A stretch of DNA of 64,000 bases from NCBI RefSeq assembly GCF_030286555.1, contig NZ_JASVWF010000009.1:186001-250000 (forward strand). Reading direction: 5' to 3'. Under the pieces are notes generated by a model. That model saw only the letters and a program-made list of their open reading frames with translations, was not told the origin of the DNA and made no database searches. The position numbers were made by a program, and so were the translations under genes. How positions within the stretch are numbered: position 1 is the first letter of the stretch; the number at the start of each line of letters is the position of its first letter. The DNA comes from Actinomycetospora termitidis (lineage in GTDB: Bacteria > Actinomycetota > Actinomycetes > Mycobacteriales > Pseudonocardiaceae). Shown here one piece after another: positions 25,790 through 33,731 of this stretch.

Positions 25790-25875
25790 GAGCGAGGGGC
25801 CCCTTCGGTCGATCTACTCGACCGGAGGGGCCCTCCGCTCGACCGGGCCGCGGTGGGCCGTGGGCGCCCACGGCC
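25790..25875. terminator. Hairpin set between convergent genes
   Basis: A first hairpin pairs 25790-25812 with 25818-25840 around TCTAC. A second is the perfect palindrome GGCCGTGGGCGCCCACGGCC at 25856-25875. A further arm at about 25887-25910 repeats the first arm in inverted orientation. Together they separate the carbonic anhydrase gene from the TauE/SafE gene and can end transcription from both sides. Confidence 0.8.
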
Positions 25876-25926
25876 CGTCTATCCGACCGACGGGGCCCTT
25901 CGCTCGTTCACGACGGCCGGTCCGGA

Positions 25927-26826
25927 TCAGGCCTGCGCGACCTCGGCCGTCGCGGCGTCGTGCTCGGCGCGCTCGCGGCGGGCCGAGCGCACGGCCACCA
26001 CGATCGCGGCGATCCAGGCCACGGCGAGCACCAGGAGCACGGTGACCAGCGCCGTCGTCGGGACGTCGAGGGCGTTGAGCAGCGTGCGGGTGTTGGTGAG
26101 GATGATCAGCCCGCCGGCCGCGGTACCGAGCACACGAGCGGGCAGGATCCGCACGAGGTAGGCCGCGAACGGGGCGGCGACGATCCCACCGACCATCAGC
26201 GCCGCGATCGTCGTCCAGTCCAGCGGCTCGTCGGCCAGGGCGAACAGGAACCCGATGCTCGCCGACAACGCGATGACGAACTCCGCGGTGGACACGGACC
26301 CGACGACCTTGCGGGGCTCCAGCCGACCCGACGCCAGCAGCGTCGGCGTGGCCACCGGACCCCACCCGCCGCCGCCGGACGCGTCCAGGAACCCCGCGAC
26401 CAGGCCGACCGGGGACAGCAGTTTCCCGCCGGGCCTCGGCCCCGCGACCACCTTCGCCGCCACCGTGCGCGAGCTGAAGCGGACCAGCACGTAGATCCCG
26501 AGCAGCAGCAGGATCACCGACATGAACGGGGCGGCGTCCTCGGTGAGGTTGACCAGCACGTACGCGCCGAGCACGGCCCCGACGGCGCCGGGCAGGGCGA
26601 GCAGGCCGACGACCTTCCAGTCGACGTTGCCGAAGCGCCAGTGCGAGACGCCGGAGACGAACGTGGTGCCGACCTCGGCGAGGTGCACCGACGCCGACGC
26701 GACGGCGGGCGCGGTGCCCGCGGCGAGCAGGACCGAGGTCGAGGTGACCCCGTAGGCCATCCCGAGCGACCCGTCGACGAGTTGCGCGACGAGGCCCGCG
26801 AGGGCGAAGACGATGAACGTGGGCAT
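25927..26826 (-). CDS. TauE/SafE-family sulfite/organosulfur exporter
   Basis: 299 aa with about eight membrane helices in two repeats. The first repeat opens VAQLVDGSLGMAYGVTSTSV and the second has VGLVAGFLDASGGGGWGPVA, the paired Gly-rich motifs of TauE/SafE anion exporters. It follows leader peptide 6 and the sulfate assimilation operon, which makes export of surplus sulfite or a related anion the likely role. It is last gene before the hairpins at 25790-25875. Confidence 0.88.
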   Translation of the reverse strand: MPTFIVFALAGLVAQLVDGSLGMAYGVTSTSVLLAAGTAPAVASASVHLAEVGTTFVSGVSHWRFGNVDWKVVGLLALPGAVGAVLGAYVLVNLTEDAAPFMSVILLLLGIYVLVRFSSRTVAAKVVAGPRPGGKLLSPVGLVAGFLDASGGGGWGPVATPTLLASGRLEPRKVVGSVSTAEFVIALSASIGFLFALADEPLDWTTIAALMVGGIVAAPFAAYLVRILPARVLGTAAGGLIILTNTRTLLNALDVPTTALVTVLLVLAVAWIAAIVVAVRSARRERAEHDAATAEVAQA

Positions 26827-26862
26827 GCGGGAACCTGTCGACGAGGGTGGTCGGGGCAGCGG

Positions 26863-26931
26863 TCAGCCCCGACACACCGCCGACGTCACCCGCATCAGGT
26901 CCACGTGGGCCCGACCGACGAGGAGCGTCAC
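26863..26931 (-). CDS. HVDL-type cysteine leader peptide (leader 6), inside the cys operon
   Basis: A 22-codon frame reads LLVGRAHVDLMRVTSAVCRG at its C-terminus. Its GTG start (26931-26929) overlaps the TGA of cysN (GTGA), so ribosomes finishing CysN can start the leader. It ends 36 bases before the TauE/SafE exporter. It looks like an internal attenuator that sets exporter expression separately from the biosynthetic genes. Confidence 0.82.
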   Translation of the reverse strand: MTLLVGRAHVDLMRVTSAVCRG

Positions 26932-28205
26932 GCGTCCACCGGGGTCGTCACCAGCGGCCGGCCGACCAGCCCGGCGGCCAGCGTGTCGCCCGCCTGCGGG
27001 TCGATCACGAGGAACGACCCGGTGGCGGCGACGCGGTCGTACTCGTCGAGCGGCAGCGGCTCGGCGACGGTGATCGCGACGTGCCCGATGTCGTTGATCT
27101 CCAGCGTCCCCGGGTCGGCGTCGAGGGCCAGGGTCTGGATGTCCAGCCGGTCCTCGACCGCGGTGATCATCGCCTGCACGGTGTGCGTCCCGTGCTTGAC
27201 CAGGAGCCGGCGCCCGGGCGTGAGCGGCTTGTCGTGCAGCCATGCCAGGGTCGCGGTGAACTCCGTGACCGGCTCGGGCGCGGACCCCGCCGCCACGATC
27301 ACGGCACCGCGGGCGATCCCGAGGTCGTCGGCCAGCCGCAGGACGATGCTGTCGCCCGCACCCGCCGTCGGGACGGAGTCGGTGTACCGGTCGATGCCCT
27401 CGACCGTGGTGCGCTGCCCGTCGGGGAGCACCACCACCTCGTCGCCCACCGCCACCGTGCCGGCCGCAACCAGACCCGCGTACCCGCGGTAGTCGGGGTA
27501 CTCCGCCGAGCGCGGCCGGATCACGGTCTGCACCGGGAAGCGGAACGGCGCGGCGTCGTCGGGACCGTCGACCGGGACCGACTCGAGGTGGTCGAGCAGC
27601 GTCGGGCCGTCGAACCAGGGGGTGCGGTCGGAGGCGAGGACGACGTTGTCGCCCTTCTTCGCCGACACCGGGATCGTCACGACGGCGTCCTCGGCGTAGC
27701 CCAGGGCCTCGGTGTGCTCGCGGAACTCCTTGGCGATCGTCAGGTAGGTCGCCTCGTCGTAGTCGACCAGGTCGATCTTGTTGACGGCGAGCACCAGGCG
27801 CGGCACCCGCAGCAGCGCCATGACGGCGGCATGACGGCGGGTCTGCTCGACCACGCCGTGGCGGGCGTCCACGAGCAGCACCGCGAGCTGCGCGGTGGAC
27901 GCACCGGTGACGGTGTTGCGGGTGTACTGCACGTGGCCGGGGGTGTCGGCGAGGACGAAGGACCGACGGGGCGTCGCGAAGTACCGGTACGCCACGTCGA
28001 TGGTGATGCCCTGTTCACGTTCCGAGCGCAGGCCGTCGACCAGCAGTGACAGGTCGGGCTCGCCGTCGGCGCTCTTCGAGGCCCGCTCCACCGCCTCGAG
28101 CTGGTCGGCCAGGACCGACTTCGTGTCGTAGAGCAGCCGACCGACGAGCGTGGACTTGCCGTCGTCGACGGAACCCGCCGTCGCGAGCCGGAGAAGGTCG
28201 GTCAT
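26928..28205 (-). CDS. cysN: Sulfate adenylyltransferase, GTPase subunit
   Basis: 425 aa from ATG 28205. GTPase motifs: G1 AGSVDDGKST (residues 10-19), G3 DTPGHVQY, G4 NKIDLVDY. Two beta-barrel domains follow, as in EF-Tu-like CysN. There is no fused APS kinase domain. Together with CysD it makes APS from sulfate and ATP, driven by GTP hydrolysis. It starts one base after the CysD stop (TGAGATG) and its own stop overlaps leader peptide 6. Confidence 0.95.
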   Translation of the reverse strand: MTDLLRLATAGSVDDGKSTLVGRLLYDTKSVLADQLEAVERASKSADGEPDLSLLVDGLRSEREQGITIDVAYRYFATPRRSFVLADTPGHVQYTRNTVTGASTAQLAVLLVDARHGVVEQTRRHAAVMALLRVPRLVLAVNKIDLVDYDEATYLTIAKEFREHTEALGYAEDAVVTIPVSAKKGDNVVLASDRTPWFDGPTLLDHLESVPVDGPDDAAPFRFPVQTVIRPRSAEYPDYRGYAGLVAAGTVAVGDEVVVLPDGQRTTVEGIDRYTDSVPTAGAGDSIVLRLADDLGIARGAVIVAAGSAPEPVTEFTATLAWLHDKPLTPGRRLLVKHGTHTVQAMITAVEDRLDIQTLALDADPGTLEINDIGHVAITVAEPLPLDEYDRVAATGSFLVIDPQAGDTLAAGLVGRPLVTTPVDA

Positions 28206-28206
28206 C

Positions 28207-29127
28207 TCAGAAGTAGCCTTCCTTCTTGCGGTCCTCCATGGCGGCCTCGGAGAGCCGGTCGTCGGCACGCGTGGCGCCGCGCTCGGTCAGCCGGGACTCG
28301 CGGACCTCGGCGAGCACCTCGTCCAGGGTCGTCGCGGTCGACTCCACCGCGCCGGTGCACGAACCGTCGCCGACCGTGCGGTAGCGGACGGTCTTCGTGA
28401 CGACGTCCTCGCCGTCGCGCGGACCGCCCCACGGGCCCGACGTCAGCCACATGCCGTCGCGGGCGAACACGTCGCGGGTGTGCGCGTAGTAGATCGTCGG
28501 CAGGTCGATCCCCTCGCGCTGGATGTAGCGCCAGACGTCGAGCTCGGTCCAGTTCGACAGCGGGAACACGCGCACGTGCTCGCCCGGCTTGTGCCGCCCG
28601 TTGTAGAGGTTCCACAGCTCGGGCCGCTGTCGCGAGGGCTCCCACGCGCCGAACGCCGTCCGGAGCGAGAAGATCCGCTCCTTGGCCCGGGCCCGCTCCT
28701 CGTCCCGACGCCCCCCACCGAAGACCGCGTCGTGGCGGTGCTCGGCGATGGCGTCGAGCAGGGGCGTGGTCTGCAGCGGGTTGCGGGTGCCGTCGGCGCG
28801 CTCGGACAGGCGCCCGTCGTCGATGTAGTCCTGCACGCTCGCGACCTCGAGCGTCAGCCCGTACCGCTCGACGACGGCGTCGCGGAAGGCGATGACCTCG
28901 TCGAAGTTGTGGCCGGTGTCGACGTGCAGCACCGGGAACGGGATGGGCGCGGGCCAAAACGCCTTGTGCGCGAGGTGCACCAGCAGCATCGAGTCCTTGC
29001 CGCCGGAGAAGAGGATCACCGGGCGGTCGAACTCGCCGGCGACCTCGCGCATCACGTGGATCGCCTCGGACTCGAGGACGTCGAGCTGGTCGGTGGTCGC
29101 CGGGAGGGGCGTGACGTCGACGCTCAT
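28207..29127 (-). CDS. cysD: Sulfate adenylyltransferase, catalytic subunit
   Basis: 306 aa from ATG 29127. The PP-loop SGGKDS (residues 41-46) binds ATP, and VLHVDTGHNFDEVIAFRD, RRDEERARAKERIFSLR and RVFPLSNWTELDVWRYI are the classic CysD stretches. It catalyses ATP sulfurylase with CysN. The start overlaps the CysH stop (ATGA) and it ends KKEGYF as in most CysD proteins. It supplies APS to the adjacent APS reductase. Confidence 0.96.
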   Translation of the reverse strand: MSVDVTPLPATTDQLDVLESEAIHVMREVAGEFDRPVILFSGGKDSMLLVHLAHKAFWPAPIPFPVLHVDTGHNFDEVIAFRDAVVERYGLTLEVASVQDYIDDGRLSERADGTRNPLQTTPLLDAIAEHRHDAVFGGGRRDEERARAKERIFSLRTAFGAWEPSRQRPELWNLYNGRHKPGEHVRVFPLSNWTELDVWRYIQREGIDLPTIYYAHTRDVFARDGMWLTSGPWGGPRDGEDVVTKTVRYRTVGDGSCTGAVESTATTLDEVLAEVRESRLTERGATRADDRLSEAAMEDRKKEGYF

Positions 29128-29843
29128 CCGTGCAACCCGCATTCGGTCTTGGTGAAGCCCGCCCAGCGGCCGCTGCGCGGGTCGGCGCCGGGCGCCGGCT
29201 TGGCGGTGCACGGCTGACAGCCGATGGACGGGTAGCCCTCGGCGACCAGCGGGTTCACCAGCACCGCGTGCTCGGCGATGTAGGCGTCCATCTGCTCGTC
29301 GGTCCAGTGCGCGATCGGGTTGACCTTCGCGAGACCGTGCCGCTCGTCCCACGTGACCAGCGGGGTGTTCGCCCGGGTCGGGGCCTCGACGCGGCGCACG
29401 CCGGTGACCCAGGCGTCGTAGAGCGCCAGGGTCTTCTTGAGCGGCTCGACCTTGCGCATCCCGCAGCAGGCGCCGGGGTCGGTGGCGAACAGGTCCTTGC
29501 CGAACTGTGCGTCCTGCTCGGCGACGGTCAGCTCCGGCTCGGCCTGGACGATGTTCACGCCGTAGACCTGCGCGACGGCATCGCGGGTCCCGAGGGTCTC
29601 GGCGAAGTGGTAGCCGGTCTCCAGGAACAGCACGTCCACCCCGGGCCGCGCCTCGGCGCCGAGCTTGACCAGCACCGCGTCCTGCATGTTCGACGCGACG
29701 ATCAGCCGCTCGCCGTAGGTGTCCGCGGCCCAGGTGAGGATGTCGTGGGTGAGTTCGAGGTGGTCGGTGGACCCCTCGAGCGCCGCGAAGCGCTCGCCGG
29801 CGGCCAGGGCGTCGGCCCGGGTGGCGGTCTCGGTGCTGGTCAT
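29124..29843 (-). CDS. cysH: Assimilatory APS reductase (4Fe-4S CysH)
   Basis: 239 aa from ATG 29843. The four iron-sulfur ligands are present: Cys126-Cys127 in GACCGMRK and Cys209/Cys212 in GCQPC. The catalytic Cys235 lies in ECGLHG at the C-terminus. The CC...CxxC set marks reduction of APS directly rather than PAPS, so APS kinase is not needed for assimilation in this organism. The gene overlaps the zinc-ribbon gene before it and cysD after it. Confidence 0.95.
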   Translation of the reverse strand: MTSTETATRADALAAGERFAALEGSTDHLELTHDILTWAADTYGERLIVASNMQDAVLVKLGAEARPGVDVLFLETGYHFAETLGTRDAVAQVYGVNIVQAEPELTVAEQDAQFGKDLFATDPGACCGMRKVEPLKKTLALYDAWVTGVRRVEAPTRANTPLVTWDERHGLAKVNPIAHWTDEQMDAYIAEHAVLVNPLVAEGYPSIGCQPCTAKPAPGADPRSGRWAGFTKTECGLHG

Positions 29844-29968
29844 GCGACCACTCCTGTCACGACGAAGGTGCTGCGGCAGTCCGCACACCTCCAGGCGCCC
29901 TCGGGGGACTCCTGGGGGTGCAGGTCCTGCTCCCCGCAGTACGGGCAGTACTGGATGGCCAACCTCAT
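29840..29968 (-). CDS. Zinc-ribbon miniprotein of the sulfate assimilation operon
   Basis: 42 aa from ATG 29968, too short for routine gene calls. Two zinc knuckles are seen, CPYCG at residues 8-12 and CADC at 28-31. Both ends overlap neighbours by ATGA (sir before, cysH after), which fixes the start and argues it is translated. Function is unknown; a redox or metal-handling helper for sulfite or APS reductase is possible. Confidence 0.8.
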   Translation of the reverse strand: MRLAIQYCPYCGEQDLHPQESPEGAWRCADCRSTFVVTGVVA

Positions 29969-31731
29969 TGCAGCTGCGCTTCTTCCGCCCGGAGCACCCA
30001 CTGGGCGAAGCGCTCGTCGTCGTCCCGGCCCGCGACGAAGGCCCGGACCAGCCGCTCGACGTACGGGCCCAGCTCGGAGGAGAGGACCTTGTGGCCGCGC
30101 AGCTTCCGACCGAAGCCGGAGTCCAGGCCCAGCTCGCCGCCCAGGTGCACCTGGAACCCGGCGGCCGGGTTCCCCTCGGCGTCGTTGACGATCTGGCCCT
30201 TGAGCCCGATGTCGGCGACCTGCACCCGCGCGCACGAGTTCGGGCAGCCGTTGAGGTGGATCGAGATCGGCGTCTCGAGGTCCCCGGCGACGTCCGCGCA
30301 CAGCTGTTCGAGCTCCGTGACGAGGTCGCCCGCCCGGTTCTTCGTGTCGACGAACGCGAGCTTGCAGAACTCCAGGCCGGTGCAGGCCATCGTCGACCGG
30401 CGGAACACGCTCGGTCGCGCCGGCAGCCCGAGGTGGTCCAGCGCCGTCGTCAGGGTGTCGACCTTCTCCTCGGCGACGTCCAGGACGACGATCTTCTGGT
30501 ACGGCGTGAGGCGGATGCGGGTGGACCCGACGTCCTCGGCCGCCTTCGCGACGCCGACGAGGGTGGATCCCGACGTCCGGCCCGCGGGCGGCGCGACGCC
30601 GACGTACTTGCGGCCGTCGACCTGGTCGTGGATCCCGACGTGGTCGATCGTGCCCGCGATCGCGTCGGGCGCCGGGCCGTCGAGCATCGTCCGGTGCAGG
30701 TACTCGTCCTCCATGACCTGCCGGAACTTCTCGGGGCCCCAGTCGGCGATGAGGAACTTGATGCGCGCGCGGGTGCGCAAACGGCGGTAGCCGTAGTCGC
30801 GGAACACCGACACGACGGCGTGCCAGACGTCCGGCACCTCCTCGAGCGGCACCCACGCGCCGAGCCGCACCGCGAGCTTCGGGTTGGTGGACAGGCCGCC
30901 ACCGACGTGCAGGTCGAAGCCCGGACCGTGCTCGGGGTGGTGGACGCCGACGAAGCTGACGTCGTTGACCTCGTGGGCCACGTCCTGCTGGCCGGAGATC
31001 GCGGTCTTGAACTTGCGCGGGAGGTTCGACAGCGACCGGTCGCCGATGTACTTAGTGGCGATCTCGTCGATGGCCGGGGTGCCGTCGAGGACCTCGTCGG
31101 CGCTGATCCCGGCAACGGGGGAGCCGAGGATGACGCGCGGGCAGTCGCCGCAGGCCTCCGTCGTCGTCAGGCCCACGCCCTCGAGGCGACGCCAGATCTC
31201 CGGGACGTCCTCGACCCGGATCCAGTGCAGCTGGATGTTCTCGCGGTCGGTGACGTCGGCGGTGTCGCGCGCGAAGGTCTGGCTGATCTCGCCGATGACC
31301 CGCAGCTGCTCGGTAGTGAGGGCGCCGCCGTCGACCCGGACCCGCATCATGAAGTAGGAGGCGTCGAGCTCCTCCTCCTCGACGTGCCCGGTGTCGGTGC
31401 CCGGGAAGCCCTCGGCGCGCTGGGTGTAGAGGCCCATCCAGCGGAAGCGCCCGCGCAGGTCGGCCGGGTCGATCGAGTCGAAGCCGCGGTGGGCGTAGAT
31501 GTTCTCGATCCGCGCCCGCACGTTCAGCGGGTTGTCGTCCTTCTTGGACTGCTCGTTCTTGTTCAGCGGCTCGCGGTAGCCCAGCGCCCACTGCCCCTCG
31601 GCCTTGCCCTTCCGGGCGCGCTTCGGGGCGGCCTTCACCGGCTTGTCGTCCGAGACGTCCTTGAGGGGCGTGGTCTCGGCGTAGGACTCCTCGGGGGTCG
31701 AGGCGCCTTCGCTCGACGGGGCGCTGGTCAT
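29965..31731 (-). CDS. sir: Ferredoxin-dependent sulfite reductase (nitrite/sulfite reductase family)
   Basis: 588 aa. After a charged N-terminal extension of about 60 residues come two ferredoxin-like repeats. The siroheme/4Fe-4S ligands are in ACTGLEFCKLA (C-x5-C) and NGCPNSCAR (C-x3-C), and RENIQLHWIRVEDVP and GLTTTEACGDCPR bind siroheme. It reduces sulfite to sulfide. The context with cysH, cysD and cysN favours sulfite over nitrite. It is first structural gene after leader peptide 7. Confidence 0.95.
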   Translation of the reverse strand: MTSAPSSEGASTPEESYAETTPLKDVSDDKPVKAAPKRARKGKAEGQWALGYREPLNKNEQSKKDDNPLNVRARIENIYAHRGFDSIDPADLRGRFRWMGLYTQRAEGFPGTDTGHVEEEELDASYFMMRVRVDGGALTTEQLRVIGEISQTFARDTADVTDRENIQLHWIRVEDVPEIWRRLEGVGLTTTEACGDCPRVILGSPVAGISADEVLDGTPAIDEIATKYIGDRSLSNLPRKFKTAISGQQDVAHEVNDVSFVGVHHPEHGPGFDLHVGGGLSTNPKLAVRLGAWVPLEEVPDVWHAVVSVFRDYGYRRLRTRARIKFLIADWGPEKFRQVMEDEYLHRTMLDGPAPDAIAGTIDHVGIHDQVDGRKYVGVAPPAGRTSGSTLVGVAKAAEDVGSTRIRLTPYQKIVVLDVAEEKVDTLTTALDHLGLPARPSVFRRSTMACTGLEFCKLAFVDTKNRAGDLVTELEQLCADVAGDLETPISIHLNGCPNSCARVQVADIGLKGQIVNDAEGNPAAGFQVHLGGELGLDSGFGRKLRGHKVLSSELGPYVERLVRAFVAGRDDDERFAQWVLRAEEAQLQ

Positions 31732-31844
31732 CGGTGGTGCGTCCTCCGGGGCGCGGGCGCGCGCGACGACCCGGCGGGCCTGCGCGCACCCGCTGACGAT
31801 CGTGGTGGTGGTGTGCCCCTCGCCGGGGCGTCAGCGGCGTGCGA

Positions 31845-31910
31845 TCAGCACGCCGGGCAGAGTGCGCTGGCGACGCGCGCGAGGTCGACGTGGGGTCGGC
31901 CGACGAGCAT
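31845..31910 (-). CDS. HVDL-type cysteine leader peptide (leader 7), head of the sir-cys operon
   Basis: A 21-codon frame from ATG 31910 reads LVGRPHVDLARVASALCPAC, with Cys at residues 18 and 21; an in-frame GTG 18 bases earlier is an alternative start. It stops 113 bases before sir. It has the best match to the family consensus and the most direct link to cysteine synthesis of the seven leaders. Confidence 0.85.
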   Translation of the reverse strand: MLVGRPHVDLARVASALCPAC

Positions 31911-32006
31911 CAGGTCCAGGGCACGCACAGCGCCCAAGCCTGCCATGCCGGAGACGGTGATTCCACCGGCGACGGGTGTGTGGTGCCGCGCACCTCCGCC
32001 CCGGGG

Positions 32007-32043
32007 TGTCAGCAGTGCGGCCATGCTGACACTGGACGTCACA
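32007..32043 (+). repeat. 37-bp repeat, copy 1 (upstream of hemW)
   Basis: It begins TGTCAGCAGTGCGGCCATGC; TGTCAGCA and TGCTGACA form an 8-bp inverted repeat around nine bases, followed by a 12-base tail ending GACGTCACA. It differs from the copy at 52998-53034 at one base and from that at 62143-62179 at two. It lies 33 bases before the hemW start, in the divergent region with leader 7. Confidence 0.85.
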
Positions 32044-32075
32044 AAGGTGGTCGGTACGGCGCGCACAATGGACGG

Positions 32076-33308
32076 ATGCCCTCCGTGCCCCCCGGCGGTG
32101 AACCCGCCCCGGCCGACGGCGTGCTCCCGCCCGACGCGCTGACCGGGCTGGGGACGCGCCCGTTCGGCGTCTACGTCCACGTGCCGTTCTGCGCGACCCG
32201 GTGCGGGTACTGCGACTTCAACACCTACACCGCCACCGACCTGGGGCTGAGCTCGTCCGACGACCCGGCCTCGCCCGCCAGCTGGCTGGAGGGCCTCCGT
32301 CGGGAACTGGATCTCGCCGCCCGCGTGCTCGGGTCGCCCCCGGCGGCCGACACCGTCTTCCTCGGCGGCGGGACGCCGTCGCTGCTCGGCGCCGACGGGC
32401 TGACGGCGGTGCTCGACGCGATCCGGGCGACCTTCGGGCTCGCGCCCGGCGCGGAGGTGACCACGGAGGCCAACCCGGAGTCGACCACCCCGGAGCTGCT
32501 CGCCGCGATCGCCGACGCCGGGTACACGCGCCTCTCGCTCGGGATGCAGTCCGACGTCGACCACGTCCTCGCCGTGCTCGACCGCCGCCACACCCCGGGT
32601 GCCGCCGTCTCCGTGGCCCGCTCCGCGCTCGATGCCGGCATGCGCCACGTCAACCTCGACCTCATCTACGGCACGCCCACCGAGACCGACGACGACCTCC
32701 GCCGCTCCCTCGACGCCGTGCTCGCCTCCGGCGCCGACCACGTGTCCGCCTACTCGTTGATCGTCGAGGACGGCACCGCGCTCGCCCGCCGCGTGGCCCG
32801 CGGGGAGCTGCCGATGCCCGACGACGACGTCCTCGCCGACCGCTACGAGATCGTCGACGACGTCCTGTCCGACGCCGGGTTCGGCTGGTACGAGGTCTCC
32901 AACTGGGCCCGGACGGTCGGCGCCCGCTGCCGGCACAACCTCGGCTACTGGTCCGGCGGCGACTGGTGGGGCGCGGGCCCGGGCGCGCACTCGCACGTCG
33001 GCGGCGTCCGCTGGTGGAACGTCCGCCACCCGGCCCGGTACTCGAAGCAGCTGGCCGCGGGGGAGTCCCCGGCCGAGGCGCGCGAGCTGCTCACACCGGA
33101 CGACCGGCACGTCGAGCAGGTGCTGCTGGGACTCCGCACGGTCGACGGCCTCCCGGCCGCGGTCCTCGACAACGCGGGCCGCGCGGCCGCCGGGCAGGCG
33201 GTCCGGGACGGCCTTCTCGACGACGGGTCCTGGGCGCGCGGGCGGGCGGTCCTCACACGGCCCGGGCGCCTGCTCGCGGACGGCGTCGCGATCTCGCTGA
33301 CGGGCTGA
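32076..33308 (+). CDS. hemW: HemW-like radical SAM protein (heme chaperone)
   Basis: 410 aa from ATG 32076. The radical-SAM cluster motif FCATRCGYCDF (C-x3-C-x2-C, with the extra Cys-Asp-Phe of the HemN/HemW group) lies near residue 40. VFLGGGTPSLL, TTEANPEST and SLGMQS follow, and the C-terminal domain (about 300-405) has RHNLGYWSGGDWWGAGPGAH. The three-ligand motif without the coproporphyrinogen-oxidase residues indicates HemW, which delivers heme to respiratory enzymes. Transcription runs into the first 387-bp repeat. Confidence 0.92.
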   Translation: MPSVPPGGEPAPADGVLPPDALTGLGTRPFGVYVHVPFCATRCGYCDFNTYTATDLGLSSSDDPASPASWLEGLRRELDLAARVLGSPPAADTVFLGGGTPSLLGADGLTAVLDAIRATFGLAPGAEVTTEANPESTTPELLAAIADAGYTRLSLGMQSDVDHVLAVLDRRHTPGAAVSVARSALDAGMRHVNLDLIYGTPTETDDDLRRSLDAVLASGADHVSAYSLIVEDGTALARRVARGELPMPDDDVLADRYEIVDDVLSDAGFGWYEVSNWARTVGARCRHNLGYWSGGDWWGAGPGAHSHVGGVRWWNVRHPARYSKQLAAGESPAEARELLTPDDRHVEQVLLGLRTVDGLPAAVLDNAGRAAAGQAVRDGLLDDGSWARGRAVLTRPGRLLADGVAISLTG

Positions 33309-33322
33309 GGCGCCGACGGGCC

Positions 33323-33709
33323 GCGCGAGTGCGACGTGGCGCAGGTTCACGAGGCTCGGCACCTGCGCGGTGCAGTTCTCGCGCCTCGACCCGGCCCGGC
33401 CGGCGGAAACCGCTTCCACCGGAATCGCGTCTGCGGCGCGTGTCAGGGTCCGGGGCTCCCGTGCCCCGCACGGTGCGCGGAAACCGCTTCCACCGGAATC
33501 GGATTTGCGGCGCGTGTCAGGGTCCGGGGCGCCCGTGCCCCGCACGGTGCGCGGAAACCGCTTCCGCTGGAACCGGATTCGTGGCACGTCTCGAGGTCCA
33601 ACGCTCCGCAGCGTGACCGTCGATCACGGTGAGCGCCCGGCCGGGCCGTCGAGCGAGCACGCTCGGGCTCATCAGGCGCCCGGAACCGCCGAGGGGTGCT
33701 CGGTGATCA
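33323..33709 (+). repeat. Left 387-bp direct repeat with three 74-bp tandem units
   Basis: Units begin at 33405, 33479 and 33553 (period exactly 74) and each carries GGAAACCGCTTCC. The block opens with GCGCGAGTGCGAC, can fold with a CTCGCGC further on, and ends in CGGTGATCA. The same 387-bp layout with no net length change recurs at 46118-46504 in the same orientation. It separates hemW from the glycan island. A 74-base period is not divisible by three, so it is not coding. Confidence 0.9.
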
Positions 33710-33731
33710 TGGGGCTCCGCGCTCGGCGTGG

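Noticed and set aside
33405..33626. Tandem 74-bp units considered as a CRISPR array
   Set aside because: The units are continuous copies with no unique spacers, and no cas genes are nearby.
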